From assembly GCF_006974105.1 (NCBI RefSeq), contig NZ_CP036282.1, forward strand, positions 2,170,001 through 2,234,000: a stretch of DNA of 64,000 nucleotides, written 5' to 3'. The notes beneath the pieces are model-generated. The model had not been told where the DNA came from. It searched no databases and was given only the letters and a program-made list of their open reading frames with translations. The number at the start of each line of letters is the position of its first letter. The first letter of the stretch is position 1. Made by a program: the position numbers and the translations under genes. Below, piece after piece: positions 36,524 through 45,080 of the stretch. The stretch comes from Rhodoferax aquaticus. Lineage in GTDB: Bacteria > Pseudomonadota > Gammaproteobacteria > Burkholderiales > Burkholderiaceae_C.

Positions 36524-37474
36524 CTAACCCCTAGGGCGTGTGCGCTGGGCTTTGTCTTGGGTGACAGCCCAAATGCCTAGGCAAACCAAAACCAAAGCAA
36601 GCAAGTTCTTCCAAGCCAGCAGGCTTTCTTGCAGAAACAGCGCAGACAGACTTGCGCCAAAAATAGGAATCAGGAAATTGAACACGGTGACAGTGCTGAC
36701 ACGGTTGTACTTCAGCAGCATGCTCCAAACCGAAAAGGCCGCAGCAGACAGTGCTGCCAAATAAGCCAAGAGCGCCCCTGATTCGAAGGTGATCTGATCC
36801 AACGCACCGCCACCGCCTAGTCCTAAGCCCATGAGGATTAGGCCACCCATACATAGTTGATATCCAGTCATGACTACCGAGTCCATGGTTTGGGACACGC
36901 GCTTCCCGTAGATGGACGCGCATGACAGCACGAAGGCTGCCATCACGATGCACCCTTCGCCTAGAAGCGTGAAGTCAAAGCCCCATCCCGCAAGGCCACC
37001 CCCTCCGAGGTTGACGACCATCACCCCCACAAATCCAAGACTGCAGCCCAGTGTTTTGCGCAGCGTTAGCCGATCATTGTGAAAAATCCAATGGGCCAGG
37101 AGTACGCTAAAGAAAGTACCCACTGCATTGAGAATGGCACTCTTGACCCCTGAGGCATGGGCCAGTCCGGTGTAAAAGAAAACGTATTGCAACGTGGTTT
37201 GCGTGAATCCCAGTAACCATAATCTGCGCCAAGATCCAGGCGGTATGCGCACCAAGGGCTTCCCGCTGACAAAAGCGATGCCTAAAAGGATCAGCCCCGC
37301 AAACAGAAACCGGTAGCCTGCGAATAGCAGTTGAGAGGCTAGGTCATTTTTTGCAATGGCAAATAGTGTGTAGCCCAGCTTAACCGCTGGAAAGGCGCTA
37401 CCCCAGAGCAAGCAGCAAAGGGTCGCTAGGGCGAAGACGTTGCGCTGACGCGTGAAGAACTGTGCTGCTTCCAA
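36524..37474 (-). CDS. EamA/DMT-family transporter
   Basis: An integral membrane protein with ten hydrophobic segments in two EamA repeats (first opening ALATLCCLLWGSAFPAVKLGY, second around VLSCASIYGKRVSQTMDS). Substrates of this group are metabolites or amino acids and cannot be inferred here. The start is uncertain: the frame is open to 37606, overlapping the acyltransferase by 125 bp, and I prefer TTG 37474, 7 bp after that gene's stop, although its SD is poor. Confidence 0.85.
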   Translation of the reverse strand: MEAAQFFTRQRNVFALATLCCLLWGSAFPAVKLGYTLFAIAKNDLASQLLFAGYRFLFAGLILLGIAFVSGKPLVRIPPGSWRRLWLLGFTQTTLQYVFFYTGLAHASGVKSAILNAVGTFFSVLLAHWIFHNDRLTLRKTLGCSLGFVGVMVVNLGGGGLAGWGFDFTLLGEGCIVMAAFVLSCASIYGKRVSQTMDSVVMTGYQLCMGGLILMGLGLGGGGALDQITFESGALLAYLAALSAAAFSVWSMLLKYNRVSTVTVFNFLIPIFGASLSALFLQESLLAWKNLLALVLVCLGIWAVTQDKAQRTRPRG

Positions 37475-37481
37475 AGCGTGG

Positions 37482-38396
37482 TTACTGCTTGGTGCTTGGG
37501 GGTAAGGCACTGAGTATTTGGCTAATCTGGGTATCTTTCTCTCGCCAAAGCTGTTGCACCCACTGAGAAAAAGCCTCGCGGTATGCAGCATCTTTGCCGT
37601 AGTCACCGACCATCAAGTCTTGAGGGACAGGTAGTCTGCGCACGCGCACCACAACCCGATGCATACGGCCTGCCAAAAAACTGCTAAAGGTTGGCGCGCC
37701 ATCGGGGTACACAATAGTGACATCCAAAACGGCTTGGAACCGCTCACCCATGGCGTTCAGTGCCAAGGCAACGCCGCCCGCCTTGGGCTTCAAAAGGTGG
37801 CGATACGGTGATTGCTGCTTGGCGTGCTTAGCAGGGGTAAAGCGCGTACCTTCCATGAAGCTCATGACACTAGTTGGAATTAGGGCGAACTTTTCACAGG
37901 CTTTGCGGGTGGTTTCTTGGTCTTTGCCCCGCAGCTCAGGGTGCTTTCTCAAGAACTCTTCGCTGTGCCTGCGCATAAACGGGAAGTCCAACGCCCACCA
38001 CGCCAAGCCCATGACAGGAACCCAGATCAGTTCTTGCTTGATGAAGAATTTAAGCAAGGGAATTCGCCGATTCAATAGATGTTGCAGTACCAAGATGTCT
38101 ACCCACGATTGGTGGTTGCTGTTGACCATGTACCAGCTGTGCGCATCCAAGTTGTCGATGCCTTGAACATCCCAATGTGTGCGTTGTGTGAGAGCCATCC
38201 ACGCGCTATTGCCGCTTATCCATGATTCGGCAATAAAGAGAAGGATGGGGTCAATGACTAGCCGTATGCGCTTGAACGGCAATACAAACTTAATGAGCGC
38301 GAACGCCAACAAAATCGGCACCCAAAAGAGCGCATTGCACACCATGAGGGTGCTGGCGATGATCCAAATCACAAGGGCGGGCAAGAAATTCAGCAT
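37482..38396 (-). CDS. PlsC-type acyltransferase (YihG-like)
   Basis: A membrane-associated acyltransferase of about 304 aa. Residues 1-60 form hydrophobic segments. Motif I is NHQSWVD (NHxxxxD) and motif III is FMEGTRFTP (EGTR). It likely acylates lysophospholipid, as YihG does. ATG 38396 fits the family; an upstream ATG at 38480 would overlap the GGDEF gene by about 40 bp. Confidence 0.9.
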   Translation of the reverse strand: MLNFLPALVIWIIASTLMVCNALFWVPILLAFALIKFVLPFKRIRLVIDPILLFIAESWISGNSAWMALTQRTHWDVQGIDNLDAHSWYMVNSNHQSWVDILVLQHLLNRRIPLLKFFIKQELIWVPVMGLAWWALDFPFMRRHSEEFLRKHPELRGKDQETTRKACEKFALIPTSVMSFMEGTRFTPAKHAKQQSPYRHLLKPKAGGVALALNAMGERFQAVLDVTIVYPDGAPTFSSFLAGRMHRVVVRVRRLPVPQDLMVGDYGKDAAYREAFSQWVQQLWREKDTQISQILSALPPSTKQ

Positions 38397-38439
38397 GGTC
38401 CAGGCTAGCGTTGTTGGGATTGTGCGTTGATGTAGCTTC

Positions 38440-40518
38440 TTACGCAGGTTTGCTATGGGTGATCGGCATATCGGGATCATAAAAACACAGGGTGTTTCGT
38501 CCTAGGGCTTTTGCGTGGTACATCGCAATGTCAGCTTGCTTAAGTATTTCGTTGGGGGGCGCCACCTCGCCACTGAAGAGCGCGATACCAATGCTCGGTG
38601 TAGTGGTGTGCTGTCTACCGTTGAGCCAGTAGGGTTCATTCATACTCGCTAGGATCTTGTGGCCTACGGTTGACGCGTGCATGCGCGCGTCAATTTCATC
38701 GGCACTCAAAGCTTGGACCAGCACGACAAACTCATCCCCACCGAGCCGTGCCACGGTGTCTACCGCCCTGATGTTTTGCAGCAGGCGGCGCGAGACTTCT
38801 TGCAGCATGAGGTCGCCGATGTCATGGCCGTGGGTGTCGTTGAGCTGTTTGAACTTGTCCAAATCCAAAAACATAAGAGCGCCATGTTGCTGCTGTCGAT
38901 GGCTGGCAATCAAAGCGCTGTGCAAGCGGTCGTTGAAAAGGCGTCTGTTGGGCAGCCCTGTCAAACTGTCATGAAACGCCAGATGCTGAATCGCTTCTTC
39001 GGTAATCTTGCGCTCGGTAATATCTCTGGCTATCGCAATGAAGCGTTCTTCCTCACCTGGTTCGGTGGGTTTTCGCACAACCGTCAACTCAAACCATTGT
39101 TTGCCCGGTGCTAGGTCTAGTCGGTATTGATGCCCGGTAGATCGACCTTTGGCCTGCGCTTCATTCAGCGCCGACAAAAATGCCTCTGCTGCGTCTTTAG
39201 GCAATACTTCGGTGACGACTTTGTTCAGTATGAACTTCGATGCATAGAGGGTGTCTTCTTCTTCCCGACTATGCACCGCGCGGTAGCGTCCATCGGCGCT
39301 GAGTTCAAACAGTTGATCGGGCAGGGCATTGAGGGTGGCCTGAAGCTCGGACTGTGTAGCACGCAGCTCGGCCTCAGCCTGCTTTCGCCCCGAAATATCC
39401 ATGAGAGTGCCAACCATTCGCTGTGGATTGCCTTCACGGTCAAACTGCACCACTTTGCCGCGACTACTAAGCCAAATCCAATGGCCATCGGTATGGCGAG
39501 CGCGATAGTCCACCTCATAGGCATCCGCGTGGCCAGACAAGTGTGCCCTCATGGCCTGCAAAGTTGCAGTTAAGTCATCGGGGTGGATGAGATGTCCCCA
39601 TGCCCGGCCTTTCTCGCTCTCACGAGGGTCACGCCCCAGCATCTTGCAGGCCCGCTCGTCCAGAAAGTAGCCTTTCTCATGGGTTAGGTCATGGTTCCAG
39701 CGGCCTAGGTCGGCTCCCATAATGGCGAGTTCGAGTTGCTCAGTTGTGTCGCGTAAAAGGGCTTCAGCATCCTTGCGTTGTTGAATGCTGCGCGCCATGC
39801 CGAGCACCCCAATGATGTTGCCAAGCCCATCGCGCATGGGGGTTTTGACCACTTCATGCAGTTCGCCTTTGGGGTTGATGGTGGACTCGTAGCCTTCCTC
39901 AAATGTCACCGATGTGCCAGTGCGCATGACGAGTTGGTCTGTCGTGAGGAATTGCTGCGCAATTTCTTCTCCGACCCAATCGGCATCGCGTGTGCCAATG
40001 AGGGCCGCTGGTTGGATCTTCAGACGTTCGGCAAACGCCTCGTTGCAAGTCACATAGACACCTGAGGTGTCTTTTAGCCATACATGGTCAGGGATGGTCT
40101 GAAGCACGTTGTACAGCAGCGACTCCCTTTGGTCTAGGCGAAACTGAGCAGCACGCTCGCTGGTGATATCTTCTATGGTGCCTTCGTAGTAAAGGAGGTT
40201 CCCATCTTCATCCCGCACCGTGTGGGCATGCTCCCGTGCCCACCAGTGCTCGCCGCTCTTATAGCGCACCATTTCAGATTCGAAATTGGTAATGCTGCCG
40301 CGGCTGTACAACAGTTCCAAGAATTCCTGGCGCCGTGCAGGTATGGCATAGGGGTTAGGAACAACCTCGCCCACGTCTCTACGCATCTCGTTTTCGGATG
40401 CATAGCCGTTGAGCCTAAGCAGGGCGGCATTCACATGCCAGATACTTCCATTAGGGGCAATGCGATAGGCACCTATAGGTAGGTGCTCAAACAGTGTCGA
40501 AAGGTCAACGGACGACAC
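38440..40518 (-). CDS. multi-PAS GGDEF diguanylate cyclase
   Basis: The 692-aa soluble protein starts at GTG 40518. It contains about four PAS/PAC units (residues ~5-125, 130-245, 255-370 and 375-495), the third with a FAD- or heme-type look (LGRWNHDL), then a GGDEF domain (~520-680) with an intact RLGGDEFVVLV active site. No EAL domain or membrane segment is present. It should make cyclic di-GMP in response to a cytoplasmic signal. The inhibitory I-site RxxD is not obvious five residues before GGDEF. Confidence 0.92.
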   Translation of the reverse strand: MSSVDLSTLFEHLPIGAYRIAPNGSIWHVNAALLRLNGYASENEMRRDVGEVVPNPYAIPARRQEFLELLYSRGSITNFESEMVRYKSGEHWWAREHAHTVRDEDGNLLYYEGTIEDITSERAAQFRLDQRESLLYNVLQTIPDHVWLKDTSGVYVTCNEAFAERLKIQPAALIGTRDADWVGEEIAQQFLTTDQLVMRTGTSVTFEEGYESTINPKGELHEVVKTPMRDGLGNIIGVLGMARSIQQRKDAEALLRDTTEQLELAIMGADLGRWNHDLTHEKGYFLDERACKMLGRDPRESEKGRAWGHLIHPDDLTATLQAMRAHLSGHADAYEVDYRARHTDGHWIWLSSRGKVVQFDREGNPQRMVGTLMDISGRKQAEAELRATQSELQATLNALPDQLFELSADGRYRAVHSREEEDTLYASKFILNKVVTEVLPKDAAEAFLSALNEAQAKGRSTGHQYRLDLAPGKQWFELTVVRKPTEPGEEERFIAIARDITERKITEEAIQHLAFHDSLTGLPNRRLFNDRLHSALIASHRQQQHGALMFLDLDKFKQLNDTHGHDIGDLMLQEVSRRLLQNIRAVDTVARLGGDEFVVLVQALSADEIDARMHASTVGHKILASMNEPYWLNGRQHTTTPSIGIALFSGEVAPPNEILKQADIAMYHAKALGRNTLCFYDPDMPITHSKPA

Positions 40519-40534
40519 AGCTATTGCCTAGACA

Positions 40535-41311
40535 CTATTTCAAACTGCCAGACAGAAACTGTGCCAAGCGTTCACTCTTGGGTGCAGACAAGACCTCGGA
40601 AGGAGCCCCCTGTTCTTCGATGCAGCCTTTGTGCAGGAATATCAAATGGTTGGAAACCTCACGAGCAAACCCCATTTCATGGGTGACTACCACCATCGTG
40701 CGCCCCTCCAAAGCCAAGTTCTTCATCACCTTGAGTACTTCCGACACCAGCTCAGGATCTAGAGCACTGGTGGGTTCGTCAAACAGCATAACTTCCGGCT
40801 CAATGGCCAAGGCGCGCGCAATAGCAACACGTTGTTGTTGCCCTCCGCTCATGTGGGCCGGATACCGGTCTTCCATACCTGCGAGGTCTACCCGGGCCAA
40901 GTACTTGCGGGCTGTGGCAATGGCCTCATCGCGTGAGACGCCCAGCACATGCACCGGCGCTTCAATAATGTTCTGCAACACAGTCATGTGTGCCCACAGG
41001 TTGAAGTGTTGGAACACCATGGCCAACTTGGTGCGCATGCGTTGGAGTTGTTTGGCTTCCACCGGCATTAACTCTCCGTTGGAGCTCGGCGCCATCTTGA
41101 GTTCTTCACCGGCTACCAAGATGCGACCCTTGTGCGGCTTTTCCAGCAGGTTGATGCAGCGCAGAAATGTACTTTTGCCAGAGCCGGAACTACCAATTAT
41201 GCTAATAACGTCACCCGCGTGCGCGGTGAGCGAGACACCTTTGAGCACTTCGTTTGCGCCAAATCGCTTGTGGATGTTTTTAACTTGTAGTTTGATGGGC
41301 TTGGACGTCAT
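40535..41311 (-). CDS. polar amino-acid ABC transporter ATP-binding protein (HisP-like)
   Basis: The ~258-aa ATPase has Walker [10 protein letters not shown], the Q-loop in VFQHFNLW, the signature MSGGQQQR, Walker [13 protein letters not shown] and the switch His in VTHEMGFA. Similarity is to HisP/GlnQ of histidine and lysine-arginine-ornithine importers. ATG 41311 fits the family start. It is the last gene of the operon beginning at 44800. Confidence 0.93.
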   Translation of the reverse strand: MTSKPIKLQVKNIHKRFGANEVLKGVSLTAHAGDVISIIGSSGSGKSTFLRCINLLEKPHKGRILVAGEELKMAPSSNGELMPVEAKQLQRMRTKLAMVFQHFNLWAHMTVLQNIIEAPVHVLGVSRDEAIATARKYLARVDLAGMEDRYPAHMSGGQQQRVAIARALAIEPEVMLFDEPTSALDPELVSEVLKVMKNLALEGRTMVVVTHEMGFAREVSNHLIFLHKGCIEEQGAPSEVLSAPKSERLAQFLSGSLK

Positions 41312-41350
41312 GGGAACAATGTTAGAGGATGAATGCAACAAATGAAGGAA

Positions 41351-42481
41351 CTAAAAGCCCAAAAGCTCACCAGTTCTAAAGGGGATAGCTCCAGCAATTT
41401 TTGCCAGTTCCCCCCCGGCGAGTACGTAGCGTTCTCGTATGTGGGCATACAACACACCCTCAACGCCAGCTAACACGGAGTGCACAGTGGGAGTGAGCGG
41501 ATCAATGACTTCGGCCAATAGATCTCCAACTTTGAGGTATTGCCCAGGTTTTGCCGCAAAAACGACAAGCCCTGCTGCAGGTGCGTACAAGGTTTCAGAG
41601 CCTGCCAGCGGCGTAGCCTTGCACTTGGCCGGTGGTACTAGGGGCTTTGTGGAGCTGGCTAAGACCTCCATGTGTTGCAAGTAATGGAGGATTGCCGCTG
41701 CGTCGGCTTGGGCCCAAGCGTGGCCGACATCCGCTTCGCCGCGCAGTTCAATCGTGGTGGTGCAACAACCTTGGGGTATCGGTGAGTTACAGCCTTGTGC
41801 CTTAAGTTGCTCACTCAATTGCCACCAAACACCCGATAAACACTCGTCAAAGGGACCGCCTCCGGAACCTTTCGCGAGCAAAATGGCCTCGCTATGGAGA
41901 AAATAAGCCAAGGGCTCCAAGGTGGGCCAACAGCTTTCTTCCGTATAGAAATGCATAACGCCTTCACAGTCGCAGTGCAGATCGAGTACTTGGTCTGCAT
42001 CAAAGGCTAGATTCAACAGGCGATGGCGTAGGCTTTGTAGTTCCGTGGAGGGCTTCCAGTTATGGAGATAAGCCGCCATTGCTTGTCGAATGACCTGAAC
42101 GTTATGGGCGGGGTCATTGCCAAGCGCTTCTTTCACTTGTGGTGCAATTGCCTTCGCAAAGTCAGGGTAATGGCGGTTAAAGTTCTCGGAAGACTCTAGT
42201 TCGAAACGCCCCATCGGTTTATGGTCTAAACGCTGAGACAAGCCAATGGGATTGGCAACCGGGACCAAGACGATTTCACCTTGTATGCGGCCCGCAGTTT
42301 CCTCCGCCTCTAGTAAGCTGCGCAGTTTGTGCGCAACCAACATGCCCGGCAGCTCTTCGGCATGGAGACTGGCTTGTATATAGATCTTCTTGCCCTCGCC
42401 AGCGTTTCCATAATGAAAACTGGTCAGGGTTTTTTGGCTTCCCAAGCTTTGGGAGAGTAGGGGGTGGTCAACGCGCTGCAT
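41351..42481 (-). CDS. succinylglutamate desuccinylase/aspartoacylase-family protein
   Basis: The 376-aa zinc hydrolase belongs to the AstE/AspA branch of the M14 fold. Zinc ligands are H40 and E43 (ASLHAEELPG) and the His in VLDLHCDCEG; a catalytic Glu is plausible in TIELRGEADVGHA. The C-terminus has a beta-barrel-like tail (YLKVGDLLAEVIDP). Lying inside an amino-acid importer operon, it may remove an acyl group from the imported compound, so the importer could take up N-acyl amino acids (inference). Confidence 0.88.
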   Translation of the reverse strand: MQRVDHPLLSQSLGSQKTLTSFHYGNAGEGKKIYIQASLHAEELPGMLVAHKLRSLLEAEETAGRIQGEIVLVPVANPIGLSQRLDHKPMGRFELESSENFNRHYPDFAKAIAPQVKEALGNDPAHNVQVIRQAMAAYLHNWKPSTELQSLRHRLLNLAFDADQVLDLHCDCEGVMHFYTEESCWPTLEPLAYFLHSEAILLAKGSGGGPFDECLSGVWWQLSEQLKAQGCNSPIPQGCCTTTIELRGEADVGHAWAQADAAAILHYLQHMEVLASSTKPLVPPAKCKATPLAGSETLYAPAAGLVVFAAKPGQYLKVGDLLAEVIDPLTPTVHSVLAGVEGVLYAHIRERYVLAGGELAKIAGAIPFRTGELLGF

Positions 42482-42486
42482 GGCTA

Positions 42487-43200
42487 TTAGTTTTTGCGGG
42501 GCGCAAGGTAAGCAAGGAAACGGTTTTCAGCGAGTTTGAATACCGCGATCAAACAGAACGTAGCGACCAAATAAATAGCCGCTGCCGCCAAATAGGCTTC
42601 AAATGGAAGGTAATAGTCGGAATACACCCGGCTAGCAGCAGCAGTTATGTCTAGCATGGAAGGCACTGCGCTGGCCAAACTGGTGCTTTGCAGCATCATG
42701 ACCACTTCGTTGCTGTACGCAGGCAAAGTTCTGCGCATTGCGCTGGGAAGCACCACACGTAGCATCACTTGAAAGCGGCTCATGCCAAAGGACTGAGCTG
42801 CCTCAATTTCGCCGGCATTCGTTTCGCGAATAGCACCAGCTAACATTTCTGCTGTGTAACCCGCAGTGTTGAGACTGAACGCAAGCAGGGCACAGAAAAA
42901 TGGTTCTTTGAAGTGCGTCCAAGGCCACACGTCATCCCAACGGGCCTGAATCCATTCCAATTGCCCCAAACCGTAGTAGATCAAGTACACCTGTATGAGC
43001 AGTGGGGTGCCTCTGATAACGTAGGTGTATCCGCCTACAAGCCAACGCATGGGAGCCCAAGGACCTGTGAGTAGGAGCGCAAAAACCAACGCCAAAACAG
43101 CCCCAATCGCCAGGGACGAAAACAACAACCCTAAGGTGGTGACGATTCCAGTGGCGTACAGGTCAATGTTTTGCGGCTCAAATATGACATGCCACTTCAT
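42487..43200 (-). CDS. polar amino-acid ABC transporter permease (HisM-like)
   Basis: The 237-aa inner-membrane protein has about five membrane segments and the permease coupling motif EIEAAQSFGMSRFQVMLRVVLP. GTPLLIQVYLIYYGL is typical of HisM/GlnP permeases. Its start overlaps the other permease's stop by one base, and it forms the pore with that protein. Confidence 0.92.
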   Translation of the reverse strand: MKWHVIFEPQNIDLYATGIVTTLGLLFSSLAIGAVLALVFALLLTGPWAPMRWLVGGYTYVIRGTPLLIQVYLIYYGLGQLEWIQARWDDVWPWTHFKEPFFCALLAFSLNTAGYTAEMLAGAIRETNAGEIEAAQSFGMSRFQVMLRVVLPSAMRRTLPAYSNEVVMMLQSTSLASAVPSMLDITAAASRVYSDYYLPFEAYLAAAAIYLVATFCLIAVFKLAENRFLAYLAPRKN

Positions 43201-43886
43201 TACATTTGCCCTCTTTTTGTACCCAAGCTATAGCGCGCATTCAGCTTGCGCAGTGCATATAAGGAAACGGTGGTGTAGACCAGAAACAAAGCTGCCGTAA
43301 ACAGAAAAAACACAAAGGGTGAACGGGTCGCGGCACTCGCCTGCTTGGCTATATAGGTCATTTCTTTGAGACCGATCAAACTTACCAAGGCCGTTGCTTT
43401 GATAAGGACCAGCCAGTTATTGGTAAACCCAGGCAGGGCATAGCGAATCATTTGCGGCGTAGTGATGCGGAAAAATGCTTGCACCTTGCCCATGCCAAAC
43501 GCCCAGGCGGCCTCAAGTTGGCCTTTAGGGATCGCGATGATGGCACCGCGGAAAGTTTCGGTCATGTATGCGCCGTAGATGAATCCAATGGTAAGTACAC
43601 CCGCCACGAAGGGGTTAATGTCAACAACGGTTTTGCTACCGGCTAACTCGAAAAGATGGTTTAGTCCGATGGTACCGCCATAAAAGACTAGCAGCATGAC
43701 CACCAAATCAGGCACACCACGAATGATGGTGGTGTACACGGTTGCAGCGGCAACCAAAACTGGGCGGCCTGACAGTTTGGCGGCAGCACCTAACAAGCCC
43801 AATACGATAGAAACAAGCAACGCACAGAGAGACACTCCCACTGTCAATGCGGATCCTTGCAAGATTGCGAGGTAGTAGGCGTTCAT
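43200..43886 (-). CDS. polar amino-acid ABC transporter permease (HisQ-like)
   Basis: The 228-aa inner-membrane protein has RGVPDLVVMLLVFYGG near the N-terminus and the coupling motif GQLEAAWAFGMGKVQAFFRITTP. It pairs with the adjacent permease. A hairpin lies between it and the binding-protein gene upstream. Confidence 0.92.
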   Translation of the reverse strand: MNAYYLAILQGSALTVGVSLCALLVSIVLGLLGAAAKLSGRPVLVAAATVYTTIIRGVPDLVVMLLVFYGGTIGLNHLFELAGSKTVVDINPFVAGVLTIGFIYGAYMTETFRGAIIAIPKGQLEAAWAFGMGKVQAFFRITTPQMIRYALPGFTNNWLVLIKATALVSLIGLKEMTYIAKQASAATRSPFVFFLFTAALFLVYTTVSLYALRKLNARYSLGTKRGQM

Positions 43887-43914
43887 GGAGGAGTCATTTA
43901 ATCTAAGAACACAA

Positions 43915-43937
43915 CGGGGCGCAACCAGTGCGCCCCG
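43915..43937 (-). terminator. hairpin between binding-protein and permease genes
   Basis: CGGGGCGCA (43915-43923) and TGCGCCCCG (43929-43937) form a perfect 9-bp GC-rich stem with a 5-nt loop, in the 71-bp gap after the binding-protein stop. With no clean U-run it probably acts as a partial terminator or 3' stabiliser that makes the binding protein more abundant than the membrane parts. Confidence 0.55.
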
Positions 43938-43957
43938 CTAATGGCTAACCTGGACGA

Positions 43958-44800
43958 TTATTCGCCGTAAACGTCAATACCAAACTTGCTGAAGTACTTG
44001 TCGTTGATGGTCTTGTAAGTACCAGCGGCGCGAATGGCTTTGATCGCTTCGTTGAAGTCAGCCTTGAGCTTGTCTTCACCCTTGCGCAATGCAATACCAG
44101 CGCCGTAACCAAAGTACTTTGGCTCTTTCAAGTCAGGGCCAACCAACTCAAACTTGGCACCTTCAGGCTTGGACAAGAAGCCACCGGTGACTTCCATGAA
44201 GTCAGCAACTGTACCGTCCAAGCGGCCAGACTTGATGTCCAAATACACTTGGTCTTGTGCTTCGTAGGAGTTAACCACCACACCAGCAGGCTTCAAGTCA
44301 CCCATGGCGTACTTCTCTTGGGTAGAACCTTTCAAAACGCCAATCTTCTTGCCCTTGATCGAGGCAGCGTCTGTGAATTTAGTGCCTTTTTTCAACACAA
44401 TGCGGCTAGGCGTGTTGTAGTACTTGTCGGTGAAGTCCACTTCTTTCATGCGGTCATCGGTGATGGACATGGAGGAAATGATGACGTCGTACTTCTTGGC
44501 ATTGAGGCCAGGGATCATGCTGTCCCAGACTTGCTCCACGAACTCACACTTGCGTTTCATTTGGTCGCACAAAGCGTTGGCGATGTCTACGTCAAAACCT
44601 GTTGGCTTGCCGTCTGCAGACTTAAATGTGAAGGGCTCGTAGGTAGGGTCAATGGCGATCTTGATGACCGCTGGTTCGGGTGCAGCTGCAGCAGGCGCTG
44701 CGGCAGGGGCTGCAGGGGCCGGAGCTGGTGCTGCTTCTTCTTTTTTGCCGCATGCGGCCAATACGGAGGTCACTGCCAGTGCCAGCAGAAGCTTTTTCAT
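43958..44800 (-). CDS. polar amino-acid ABC transporter substrate-binding lipoprotein
   Basis: The 280-aa protein has a lipoprotein signal (lipobox LAAC, C17), a 25-residue Ala/Pro linker, and a type II periplasmic binding fold (IKIAIDPTYEPFTFKSADGKPTGFDVDIA) like HisJ/ArgT. The Asp in ITDDRMKEVDFTDKYY is in the place used to bind the alpha-amino group. Basic or other polar amino acids are expected as ligand. It heads the operon; 280 bp separate it from the divergent YgiQ gene and must hold both promoters. Confidence 0.93.
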   Translation of the reverse strand: MKKLLLALAVTSVLAACGKKEEAAPAPAPAAPAAAPAAAAPEPAVIKIAIDPTYEPFTFKSADGKPTGFDVDIANALCDQMKRKCEFVEQVWDSMIPGLNAKKYDVIISSMSITDDRMKEVDFTDKYYNTPSRIVLKKGTKFTDAASIKGKKIGVLKGSTQEKYAMGDLKPAGVVVNSYEAQDQVYLDIKSGRLDGTVADFMEVTGGFLSKPEGAKFELVGPDLKEPKYFGYGAGIALRKGEDKLKADFNEAIKAIRAAGTYKTINDKYFSKFGIDVYGE

Positions 44801-45080
44801 GGATAAGTCCTTATTTGGGCCAGAGGCTAGCCCCCAGCAAGTTGAAAATAGAAAAGAATCATTCTACGTTCTACGCACAGCAAATTTGATGCCGCCCCAA
44901 GCTAGTGCATCGGGGTTTGTACTGTGGAACCTAGATGCAATACGGGGCATACGATGTGAAAATTGTGCTTAGAACCCTCGTTGAGTAGCTATGAGTCCGT
45001 ACAAAGGCAGGCAGTAAGACCCTTTAAGGTGCGGTGCTTAGTGCAAAAACGTACACTTGAGGGTTAACCCGAGAAGACCC

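Noticed and set aside
44801..45080. Riboswitch or leader peptide upstream of the ABC binding-protein gene
   Set aside because: No conserved riboswitch core or leader frame could be recognised by eye; it reads as an ordinary divergent promoter region.
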